Assembly (NCBI GenBank): GCA_016786525.1
Contig: JAEUVW010000348.1
Coordinates: forward strand, 1 to 12,885
Origin: Chitinophagaceae bacterium
GTDB lineage: Bacteria; Bacteroidota; Bacteroidia; Chitinophagales; Chitinophagaceae
Length of the DNA stretch: 12,885 nucleotides
Reading direction: 5' to 3'
Shown in pieces: positions 6,176-12,533 of the stretch. Below the pieces are notes generated by a model. The model was given only the letters and a program-made list of their open reading frames with translations. It was not told where the DNA came from and ran no database searches. Each line of letters opens with the position of its first letter. Within the stretch, counting starts at the first letter, position 1. The position numbers and the translations under genes were made by a program.

Positions 6176-7546
6176 GTGAAGAAATTTATCGAAACGCTGA
6201 AGAATATCTGGAGTATTGAAGATCTCCGGAAGCGTATTTTATTTACACTGGCACTGATCCTCGTGTACCGCGTTGGTTGTTATATCACCTTGCCCGGTAT
6301 TAACCCGGTGATCCTGGATGCCAAATCCGGCGGCGGACCTGATGGTCTGCTGGGCCTGTTTAATGCCTTTGCCGGTGGCGCCTTTAGCCGGGCCTCTATA
6401 TTTGCATTGGGTGTAATGCCGTATATCTCGGCTTCGATCTTTATGCAGCTGGCAGGTATCGTTGTACCCCAGGTAGCTAAACTTCAGAAAGAAGAAAGCG
6501 GCCGCCGTACAGTGAACCAATACACCCGTTACCTGACCGTAGTCGTGACCATCTTCCAGGCCAGTGCTTACGTCGCTTACCTGCGTGGTCCTGAGTTTGC
6601 CCAGGCCCTGATCCCTGAGTACAGCAGCTTCCTGTTCTGGTTTACTACTGTTGTTGTGTTGACAGCAGGTACTTTGTTCGTCATGTGGCTGGGTGAAAAG
6701 ATCACGGATAAAGGAATTGGTAATGGTATCTCCATCCTCATCATGGTGGGTATCCTCGCCCGTCTGCCGGAGTCTATCATCCAGGAGTTCACCGCCAAAA
6801 ATAGCGGCGGTGGCGGCGGTCTGCTGATCTTCCTGGTAGAGATCGCTGTGTTCATCGCAGTGATCGTAGGTCTGATCCTGCTCACCCAGGGTGTACGTAA
6901 AATCCCGCTGAACTATGCCCGCCGTATCATTGGCAGCACCAATGCTGCTAAAGAAGTAGCCGGTGGTGCGCGTGATTTCATTCCGCTGAAAGTAAACTCT
7001 TCCGGTGTGATGCCGATCATCTTCGCTCAGGCCATCCTGTTTATCCCCGGTACCATTGTAGGCTTTACCAAAATGACTACGGAAGGAGCAACAGGCGGAT
7101 TCATGCGTTCCCTGTCCGATCCGACCTCATTCTGGCACAACTTTATCTATGCCGTGCTGGTGATCGCCTTTACTTATTTCTACACGGCGTTGATCTTCAA
7201 CCCCACAGAAATGGCGGATAACCTGAAGCGTAACAACAGCTTTATCCCCGGTATCAAACCCGGAGAACCTACAGCAAACTTTATCGCTACCATCATGGAC
7301 CGTATCACCCTGCCGGGTGCCGTGTTCCTCGCAGTAGCCGGTATCCTGCCCGGTATTGCCGGCCTGCTGGGTGTGACCAGCGGTTTTGCTACCTTCTTCG
7401 GCGGAACCTCCATGCTGATCGGTGTGGGTGTAATCCTCGATACTTTACAACAAATAGAAAGCCACCTGCTGATGCGTCATTACGATGGTATGATGAAATC
7501 AGGCAGGATCATGGGCCGCACCACTGCAGCTCCTGTGGCAGAATAA
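6176..7546 (+). CDS. secY: Preprotein translocase subunit SecY (GTG start)
   Basis: SecY is the channel-forming subunit of the Sec translocon in the inner membrane. The 456-residue product fits the family, with about ten hydrophobic segments. Seen blocks include IEDLRKRILFTLALILVYRVGCYITLPGI (first membrane segment), GVMPYISASIFMQL (second), and the basic cytoplasmic loop KLQKEESGRRTVNQYTRYL. Further on are GEKITDKGIGNGISILI, SSGVMPIIFAQAIL, FNPTEMADNLKRNNSFIPGIKPG and PGAVFLAVAGILPGI. The start is GTG: an in-frame TAG lies at 6167-6169, three codons away. A spacer of about 100 bp with a hairpin separates it from rplO, and map follows after 23 bp. Confidence 0.98.
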   Translation: MKKFIETLKNIWSIEDLRKRILFTLALILVYRVGCYITLPGINPVILDAKSGGGPDGLLGLFNAFAGGAFSRASIFALGVMPYISASIFMQLAGIVVPQVAKLQKEESGRRTVNQYTRYLTVVVTIFQASAYVAYLRGPEFAQALIPEYSSFLFWFTTVVVLTAGTLFVMWLGEKITDKGIGNGISILIMVGILARLPESIIQEFTAKNSGGGGGLLIFLVEIAVFIAVIVGLILLTQGVRKIPLNYARRIIGSTNAAKEVAGGARDFIPLKVNSSGVMPIIFAQAILFIPGTIVGFTKMTTEGATGGFMRSLSDPTSFWHNFIYAVLVIAFTYFYTALIFNPTEMADNLKRNNSFIPGIKPGEPTANFIATIMDRITLPGAVFLAVAGILPGIAGLLGVTSGFATFFGGTSMLIGVGVILDTLQQIESHLLMRHYDGMMKSGRIMGRTTAAPVAE

Positions 7547-7569
7547 AGAAATTATAATCAAATTGCCTA

Positions 7570-8391
7570 ATGATCCATATCAGAAGTAAAGAAGAGATAG
7601 AGATTATCAGAAAAAGTGCCTTAATGGTTAGTGCCACCTTAACACAGGTGGCAACTTTTTTAAAGCCAGGTATCAGTACATTGTCTATAGACAAGATGGC
7701 GGAGACCTTTATCCGCGACAACGGGGGGATCCCTTCGTTTAAAGGATATGGTCCTAAAGACCATGCCTTCCCGTTCTCCCTTTGTATCAGCGTCAATGAA
7801 GCCGTAGTGCACGGTTTCCCCAGCGATTATGAGCTGAAGGATGGGGATATTATCTCTGTAGACTGCGGAGTGTATATGAATGGTTATCATGGCGATTCTG
7901 CCTATACCTTCGCCATTGGCGATGTTGCTGCAGAGACGCTCAAATTGTTGCGGGTGACTAAGGAATCCGTGTTGCGTGGCGTGGCCCAGGCCGCCGATGG
8001 CAACAGGGTAGGCGATATCTCTTATGCAATTGAGAGTTATACCAATGGCCAATACGGCTATGGCGTGGTGCGGGAACTGGTCGGTCATGGTGTCGGTAAA
8101 AACCTGCACGAAGATCCCCAGGTGCCCAACTATGGCCGCCGCGGCGATGGTAAACGCCTGAAAGAAGGAATGGTATTGGCCATAGAGCCCATGATTAATA
8201 TGGGTACGCGCAACATCAACCAATCAGACGATGGCTGGACGATTGTGACTGCCGACGGTAAGCCTTCCGCGCATTTTGAGCACACCACCTGGGTGCGCAA
8301 AGGCAAAGGCGAAACACTGTCTTCTTTTGAAGGCATTGAGGCTGCAGAGAAGGCCAATCCAGCATTGAATTCAGATCATTACAGCGCATAA
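7570..8391 (+). CDS. map: Methionine aminopeptidase, type I
   Basis: The enzyme removes the N-terminal methionine from new cytosolic proteins and uses two metal ions. The 273-residue product has the pita-bread fold signature and all expected metal ligands: Asp98 (SVDCG), Asp109 (YHGDSA), His173 (VGHGVG), Glu206 (AIEPM) and Glu237 (FEHT). His81 of the HG motif is the likely substrate-binding residue. There is no N-terminal zinc-finger or SH3-type extension. It lies 23 bp after secY, so it should be co-transcribed, which ties methionine removal to ribosome and translocon synthesis. A strong terminator follows its stop by 25 bp, ending the cluster here. Confidence 0.97.
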   Translation: MIHIRSKEEIEIIRKSALMVSATLTQVATFLKPGISTLSIDKMAETFIRDNGGIPSFKGYGPKDHAFPFSLCISVNEAVVHGFPSDYELKDGDIISVDCGVYMNGYHGDSAYTFAIGDVAAETLKLLRVTKESVLRGVAQAADGNRVGDISYAIESYTNGQYGYGVVRELVGHGVGKNLHEDPQVPNYGRRGDGKRLKEGMVLAIEPMINMGTRNINQSDDGWTIVTADGKPSAHFEHTTWVRKGKGETLSSFEGIEAAEKANPALNSDHYSA

Positions 8392-8416
8392 GCGACAATA
8401 GCGAACACATAATATC

Positions 8417-8444
8417 AAGCGGCTCCTTTTCGGGCCGCTTTTTT
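8417..8444 (+). terminator. Intrinsic terminator after map
   Basis: AAGCGGC (8417-8423) pairs with GCCGCTT (8434-8440). The stem can be extended by a U-G and a C-G pair, and the right arm runs into a T6 tract (8439-8444). It is the clearest terminator in the window and closes the ribosomal protein-secY-map transcript. Confidence 0.9.
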
Positions 8445-8451
8445 GCGACAC

Positions 8452-8486
8452 AAAAAAACTTATAAGGTTTTCAAAACCTTATAGGT
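8452..8486 (-). terminator. Palindromic terminator facing the map terminator
   Basis: On the minus strand ACCTATAAGGTTTT and AAAACCTTATAAGT flank a single G and pair at 13 of 14 positions (one C-A mismatch), followed by a run of seven T (8458-8452). This fits an intrinsic terminator for the minus-strand gene ending at 8596. The long near-perfect A/T palindrome could also be a dispersed intergenic repeat used as a terminator; copy number cannot be judged here. Confidence 0.7.
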
Positions 8487-8510
8487 CTTATCGCTATAAA
8501 GACAATAAAA

Positions 8511-8540
8511 CAGGAAGCGGCCCTATAGAGTTGCTTTCTG
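8511..8540. other. Hairpin-forming inverted repeat
   Basis: CAGGAAGC (8511-8518) and GCTTTCTG (8533-8540) pair over 8 positions with one G-T, around a 14-nt interval. On the minus strand that pair is an A-C mismatch, but the hairpin would be followed by TTTTATTG. It may be an auxiliary terminator for the minus-strand gene. Confidence 0.35.
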
Positions 8541-8595
8541 TTTGGGATAGAGTATAATATTAATCTTGTTTCCTAATACTGTGTATGGCATCAGC

Positions 8596-9405
8596 TTAAA
8601 TACCCCCGTCCATATATTGTTTTACAGCGTGCTGTAATTGGCTATAATCTATGGGATTACTGAACGTAAATGTCCAAATACTTTCACTGATCTCCTGCTC
8701 GTTTGTGCTGAATCGTTTAGTCAGTACATAGTCAGGTTCATTACCGTTCAACTTATGAATTTTGACAGTGTGCAACGTGTATTGTTGCTCCTTATCATTT
8801 CCCTTATCATCCCTTGTATAAATGTAGTAAACGTGTTTGGAAAAACTTCCTTCAGTTTCTTTGTCTCCGAGCTGGGGATACCATTCATATCCCCAAACGT
8901 TCATTCCTTTATACACAAATTTCTCGAAACAATAGTATTTGTCAATGCCTTCCGGGAGAGTTTGGTTTTTATAAGCCTTATAAAGTAAATCCTGAAACAC
9001 TTTAGCTTTTTGCAGTTCTCCCATACTAAAGTACCCCATCACCATATTTTTATACAGCCAGTACTTTTTACTGTCAAGCGAAGTGTCTAAATATTTTTTA
9101 TCCCTATCAAGCATATCCAGTAACTCTTTGGACAACATAAGGCTGCTTTGGTAATTTCCTATTTGATGTTCATCATATTGACAATAAAATAATGATTTTG
9201 CAATTTTGTCAACAGTATAAGAATAGTCCGCATCAACCTCTTTTAAGTTTCCTCTGATTGACTTATACAATCTTAACGCTGTTTTGTAATCCTTAAAATC
9301 GAAGTATGCAGAATCGGCTTTGCTCAATAAAGTATGAACATCTGTCTGAGCTAATGTGGTCAGGTTTGCCAGGATCAGCACAGAAGCGAAGAAGTATCGT
9401 ATCAT
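8596..9405 (-). CDS. Secreted TPR-like protein of unknown function
   Basis: I do not recognise this gene. The frame is open from 9444, but Met at 9405 is preferred: MIRYFFASVLILANLTTLAQ is a clean Sec signal peptide (basic start, hydrophobic core, cleavage probably after Ala19), and a promoter-like element overlaps the upstream start. The mature protein (about 250 residues) begins with a TPR-like helical pair, LLSKADSAYFDFKDYKTAL, at about residues 25-45. More Leu/Tyr-rich helices follow to about residue 145 (MGYFSMGELQKAKVFQDLL is the next best repeat). The last 115 residues look like a separate beta-rich domain (HVYYIYTRDD, YTLHTVKIHKL, SIWTFTFSNP) with no motif I can name. There is no lipobox Cys. 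GC is about 36-38% in the lines I counted, far below its neighbours, so recent acquisition is possible. Confidence 0.75.
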   Translation of the reverse strand: MIRYFFASVLILANLTTLAQTDVHTLLSKADSAYFDFKDYKTALRLYKSIRGNLKEVDADYSYTVDKIAKSLFYCQYDEHQIGNYQSSLMLSKELLDMLDRDKKYLDTSLDSKKYWLYKNMVMGYFSMGELQKAKVFQDLLYKAYKNQTLPEGIDKYYCFEKFVYKGMNVWGYEWYPQLGDKETEGSFSKHVYYIYTRDDKGNDKEQQYTLHTVKIHKLNGNEPDYVLTKRFSTNEQEISESIWTFTFSNPIDYSQLQHAVKQYMDGGI

Positions 9406-9425
9406 CACTGTGTAATTTGAGATCC

Positions 9426-9454
9426 AAAATATAAAATTGACCATATACCCGCAA
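9426..9454 (-). promoter_or_regulatory. Candidate promoter for the TPR-like gene
   Basis: On the minus strand TTG (9454-9452) is followed after 18 nt by TATATTTT (9433-9426), close to the Bacteroidota housekeeping pattern (TTG at -33, TAnnTTTG at -7). It would start transcription about 14 nt before the ATG at 9405. AT-rich surroundings make chance matches likely. Confidence 0.35.
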
Positions 9455-9536
9455 TCTTTGCGTAAAATTTATGTTGTAGTGTTATTGCATATTTTTAGAT
9501 TCTCTTTGTGGGATGTGCTATAAAACCCACCCCAAT

Positions 9537-9552
9537 CCCCTCCACGGAGGGG
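9537..9552. repeat. Small G/C-rich palindrome
   Basis: CCCCTCCACGGAGGGG can fold with CCCCTC/GAGGGG as stem and CACG as loop. It is preceded by ACCCACCCCAAT and stands out in an AT-rich stretch. Short C-run/G-run palindromes of this kind recur between genes in Bacteroidota genomes in my recollection; here only one copy is seen. Confidence 0.5.
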
Positions 9553-9590
9553 AAACCAGCGATGCGGTGTGGTCTCAGTAGGCAAACGCT

Positions 9591-9679
9591 GTTATTCCGA
9601 GGAACGAGGAATCTTATACAAAAGCCAAGCTGGTTGGAGAATGTAACGTATAGATGCCTCCTAAGGTCGGCATGACAAC
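9591..9679. repeat. Imperfect inverted-repeat element (MITE- or REP-like)
   Basis: The left arm (9591-9619) starts GTTATTCCGAGGAACGAGG and ends ATCTTATAC. The right arm (9648-9679), read on the other strand, starts GTTGTCATGCCGACC and ends GGCATCTATAC. The arms align along their length with a few mismatches and small gaps, around a 28-bp centre. Arms of the TGTCATTCCGA type are, to my recollection, a common dispersed intergenic palindrome in Bacteroidota. No ORF lies inside, so any mobility would depend on an outside enzyme. Confidence 0.6.
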
Positions 9680-9693
9680 ATACGAGCAGGCCT

Positions 9694-10103
9694 CATCTTC
9701 AAATTTTCGAATCAGTACATCTGAGAATTAATGACTTCATTGCCTAATTGTCGAATTGACGAATTGCCCTCAAACCATCTTCAAATTTTCACATCGGCTA
9801 ATCTTCAAATTAATGACTTCATTGTCTAATTGTTGAATTGACCAATTGCCTTCAAACCATCTTCAAATTTTCGAATCAGTACATCTGAGAATTAATGACT
9901 TTATTGCCTAATTGTCGAATTGACCAATTGCCTTCAAACCATCTTCAAATTTTCACATCGGCTAATCTTCAAATTAATGACTTCATTGCCTAATTGTCGA
10001 ATTGACCAATTGCCTTCAAACCACCTTCAAATTTTCAAATCAGCTAACCTTCAAATGAATGACTTCATTGTCTAATTGTCGAATTGACGAATGGGCAAAT
10101 TGC
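9694..10103. repeat. 82-bp tandem repeat array with A-B-A-B-B' higher-order structure
   Basis: Five consecutive 82-bp units begin at 9694, 9776, 9858, 9940 and 10022. Units 1 and 3 (type A) differ from each other at 3 positions, and units 2 and 4 (type B) at 2. A and B differ at about 13, mainly in the block 16-34 bases into the unit. Unit 5 is a diverged B type. The true recent period is therefore 164 bp, with 5 differences between the two dimers. The array is AT-rich, has no spacers and no ORF, and runs almost to the receptor stop codon. Confidence 0.92.
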
Positions 10104-10112
10104 ATCATTGCA

Positions 10113-12515
10113 CTACAACTTATACTGCAGGGTCACATACACATTCCGCTTATCAGCAGGCAGGATGCCGGGGCCGGGATAGCCGTCAGCCCTGCGGGTA
10201 AAGTACTTTTTATCCAGCAGGTTGTTGCAGCCGGTATAGACGGTAAAGTGGCGCCAGTTGTAGCTCAGGCTCAGATCCATTACACTGAATGCCGGTATGG
10301 CCCCATCGACAGCCGTAGGCGTGATCTCCGTATTCGTGGCGTCGGAGTACTGTTTGGCCTGGTACGAAAACTGGTAGGTAATATTGAAGCGCGTCGTGCC
10401 GAAAGAAGCCCCTGTGCGGAACAGCAGGGGTGGTACATTTTCCACCAGCTTGTTCGCAATAGCCGTGTTTTTGGTATTGATGTAGCGTGCATCGATCAGC
10501 GAAAGATTCGTATACACATTCAGCTTGTACTTCGATGTGGCATGGCTCAGCGCTTTCAGGATATCGCCCTCCAGGAGCAGCTCCAGGCCAAGGTTTCGGC
10601 TGTCCGACACATTGGTCCGCAACCTGTAGGTCATAAAGTTGGTGTCGCGTGTGAAGATGGACCCGATGCGGTCATTGTACTTGAGGTAAAACACACTGGC
10701 ATCCAGGTACAGCCAGCCACGGTAGCTGCCGCGGAAGCCCAGGTCTGCATTATACCCCGTTTCGTCCTTTAATGCCGGGTCTACACGCGCATTTGAGTTC
10801 ACCACCCGGATGTCGTTGAAATTGATCGAACGGTAGTTTTGCGAGATGTTGGCATAGAACTCCGTACCGTTGTCAAACTTCCAGGAAGTACCGATACCCA
10901 GCAGCATAAAGGAGCGCGGGTTCTGTTTGGTTTCCAGTATTTTTTCGCTCGCAACAAACACATTTTGTTTGTAATAGTAGCCGTCCGCTTTGGTGTTGAT
11001 GTGCTCGAAACGCAGTCCGGGCGTGATGTTCCAGTGCTTGTTGATCTGGAAGATGTTTTCTGCAAAAGCCGCCAGGTTCAGACCGGGGAACCTGTAGGAA
11101 GAAGTGCTGGGTTCGGTGCCGATGTAATTAAAATCTGCATCGCTGCCGTTGTCCGCCATGCCCTGTTTCCGGTCTGTGAGGCCTTTGTATACCCTTCCGC
11201 CCACCAGGAAGGTACTGCGCTGCTCGCCGATCAGTTTGTACTGGTGGATCAGGCGCAGTTCGGAACCGAAATTGCTGTAACGGTCCGTCATCAGGTCGCG
11301 GTTGCCGCCATTGTCCGGCCGGTTGATGTACGATAAGATGCCTAAGGCCTTACGGTCGCCCTGCAAGGTATAATTCCTGAAGTTGATGCGCGTATGCTCG
11401 CTGATCTGGTAATCTGCGCTCAGGCTGGCCAGGTTCCAATGTACATTAAACCAATTGCGCGCACGAACCGATACCGATGGGTCAGCGGCGAACTGGGCAT
11501 CTGTAAGACCGCCCGGCTGTTGCGCCAGGTACGTCATCATCGTGTATTCCCCGGTGATCTTCAGTTTTTTGGTCACATCGTAGGCCAGGTGTACATACGC
11601 ATTGTGCTGGTCGTAGTGGCTGTTGGGCCGCCAGTCGTCACCCTTTTTGTATTGGTAAAAGGCATAGTAATTCAGTTTCTTTTTGGCCACCGTGCCGCCA
11701 ATGCTATTAAAGCTGTTGAAGAAACCAAAAGAGCCCAGGGTCTGCCGGGTGGTGAACTCAAACGGCTTTTCGCGGGGGCCTTCGCGCATCACGAAATTGA
11801 TGAGCCCGCCGAACTGAGGTCCGTATTGCAGGCTGGCCGCCCCGCGGATGATCTCGATCCGGTCCACCGCCTCCGAAGAAGGAGTATAATAGCTTTCGGG
11901 GTACCCCAATGCATCTGCACTGATATCATAGCCATTTTGCCGGATATTGAAATTCGAAGAGCGGTTGGGGCTCAGGCCTCGCCCGCCGATACCCAGCTGC
12001 AGGCCGCCGCGGTCGTATTCCCAGATATTGAGGCCCGGCACCCGTGCATAGATCTGGCGTGTATTGTTGGTGGCCAGGTTGGCATTCAGGTTTTTCAGGT
12101 TGATCACCTGCGTCTTTTTACCGGCATAGATGGAGGTGCCGGAAATATCGTTCAGCTTGCCGGACACCATGTCATTCCGCGAACGGATTTCCACCCCTTT
12201 CAGGCTGATGGCATTTTCCCGGTCCAGGTCTATGTTCAACGCTACATTTTTGTTGCTGATGCTAACGATACGCAGATAGTCCCGGTAGCCGGGATAGATG
12301 ATCTTCAGCTGGTAGTTTCCCGGTTTCAGTGCCGCAAAACGAAAAAAACCGTTATCGTTGCTCAATTGCTTCAGGGTATCGGGGTACAGGTACACCAATG
12401 CTTCTGCCGCAGGCTCTTCGCCCAGGCGCACAATGCCGTTCAGTGCAAATTGCTTCTGGGCAAATGAGTTGAAGATCATCAGGCAACAAATGATTGTTGC
12501 GGTCCATTGTTTCAT
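10113..12515 (-). CDS. FecA-like TonB-dependent outer-membrane receptor
   Basis: An outer-membrane active transporter of 800 residues, energised by TonB-ExbBD. Domains in order are a Sec signal peptide (1-19, cleavage after SFA), a carboxypeptidase-regulatory-like beta-sandwich (about 24-100), a TonB-box-like stretch (SLKGVEIRSR, 104-113), and a plug (about 130-247). The plug contains RQIYARVPGLNIWEYD, VDRIEIIRG (217-225) and LQYGPQFGGLINFV (229-242). The rest is a beta-barrel ending in the family's NNLLDKKYFTRR, GYPGPGILPADKRN and a terminal VYVTLQYKL strand. The plug motifs are those of the FecA (ferric dicitrate) group, but the substrate cannot be read from sequence. It is the last gene of a minus-strand operon, 18 bp after the HTTM-like gene. 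There is no SusD partner downstream, so it is not a SusC-type pair on this side. Confidence 0.9.
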   Translation of the reverse strand: MKQWTATIICCLMIFNSFAQKQFALNGIVRLGEEPAAEALVYLYPDTLKQLSNDNGFFRFAALKPGNYQLKIIYPGYRDYLRIVSISNKNVALNIDLDRENAISLKGVEIRSRNDMVSGKLNDISGTSIYAGKKTQVINLKNLNANLATNNTRQIYARVPGLNIWEYDRGGLQLGIGGRGLSPNRSSNFNIRQNGYDISADALGYPESYYTPSSEAVDRIEIIRGAASLQYGPQFGGLINFVMREGPREKPFEFTTRQTLGSFGFFNSFNSIGGTVAKKKLNYYAFYQYKKGDDWRPNSHYDQHNAYVHLAYDVTKKLKITGEYTMMTYLAQQPGGLTDAQFAADPSVSVRARNWFNVHWNLASLSADYQISEHTRINFRNYTLQGDRKALGILSYINRPDNGGNRDLMTDRYSNFGSELRLIHQYKLIGEQRSTFLVGGRVYKGLTDRKQGMADNGSDADFNYIGTEPSTSSYRFPGLNLAAFAENIFQINKHWNITPGLRFEHINTKADGYYYKQNVFVASEKILETKQNPRSFMLLGIGTSWKFDNGTEFYANISQNYRSINFNDIRVVNSNARVDPALKDETGYNADLGFRGSYRGWLYLDASVFYLKYNDRIGSIFTRDTNFMTYRLRTNVSDSRNLGLELLLEGDILKALSHATSKYKLNVYTNLSLIDARYINTKNTAIANKLVENVPPLLFRTGASFGTTRFNITYQFSYQAKQYSDATNTEITPTAVDGAIPAFSVMDLSLSYNWRHFTVYTGCNNLLDKKYFTRRADGYPGPGILPADKRNVYVTLQYKL

Positions 12516-12533
12516 TGAAAGATGAGAAATTAC

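Larger units (their letters stand above)
9406..10112. other. Gene-free, repeat-filled intergenic stretch
   Basis: About 700 bp between the start of the TPR-like gene and the stop of the receptor gene, both on the minus strand. I find no convincing gene on either strand. It holds the candidate promoter, a G/C-rich palindrome, an imperfect inverted-repeat element and the 82-bp tandem array, each listed separately. No clear terminator hairpin follows the receptor stop; the tandem array starts at once. Confidence 0.8.

Noticed and set aside
8638..9005. Open frames on the + strand inside the TPR-like gene
   Set aside because: They have no recognisable start context or domain. The minus-strand frame has a signal peptide, a promoter-like element and terminators in the right places.
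9406..9444. Longer start for the TPR-like protein
   Set aside because: It would put 13 residues before a clean signal peptide and overlaps the candidate promoter.
9448..9470. Plus-strand promoter (AATCTTTGCG resembles a -7 element)
   Set aside because: No TTG at a suitable distance upstream and no + strand gene downstream.
9694..10103. Possible CRISPR array
   Set aside because: The 82-bp units are contiguous with no unique spacers, the units are too long and diverged in blocks, and no cas gene is nearby.
11394..12467. 357-codon open frame on the + strand opposite the receptor gene, with similar ones at 10059-10772 and 10839-11336
   Set aside because: They are antisense shadows in a GC-rich gene. 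Their translations show no domain, and the minus-strand frame is a clear TonB-dependent receptor from signal peptide to last strand.
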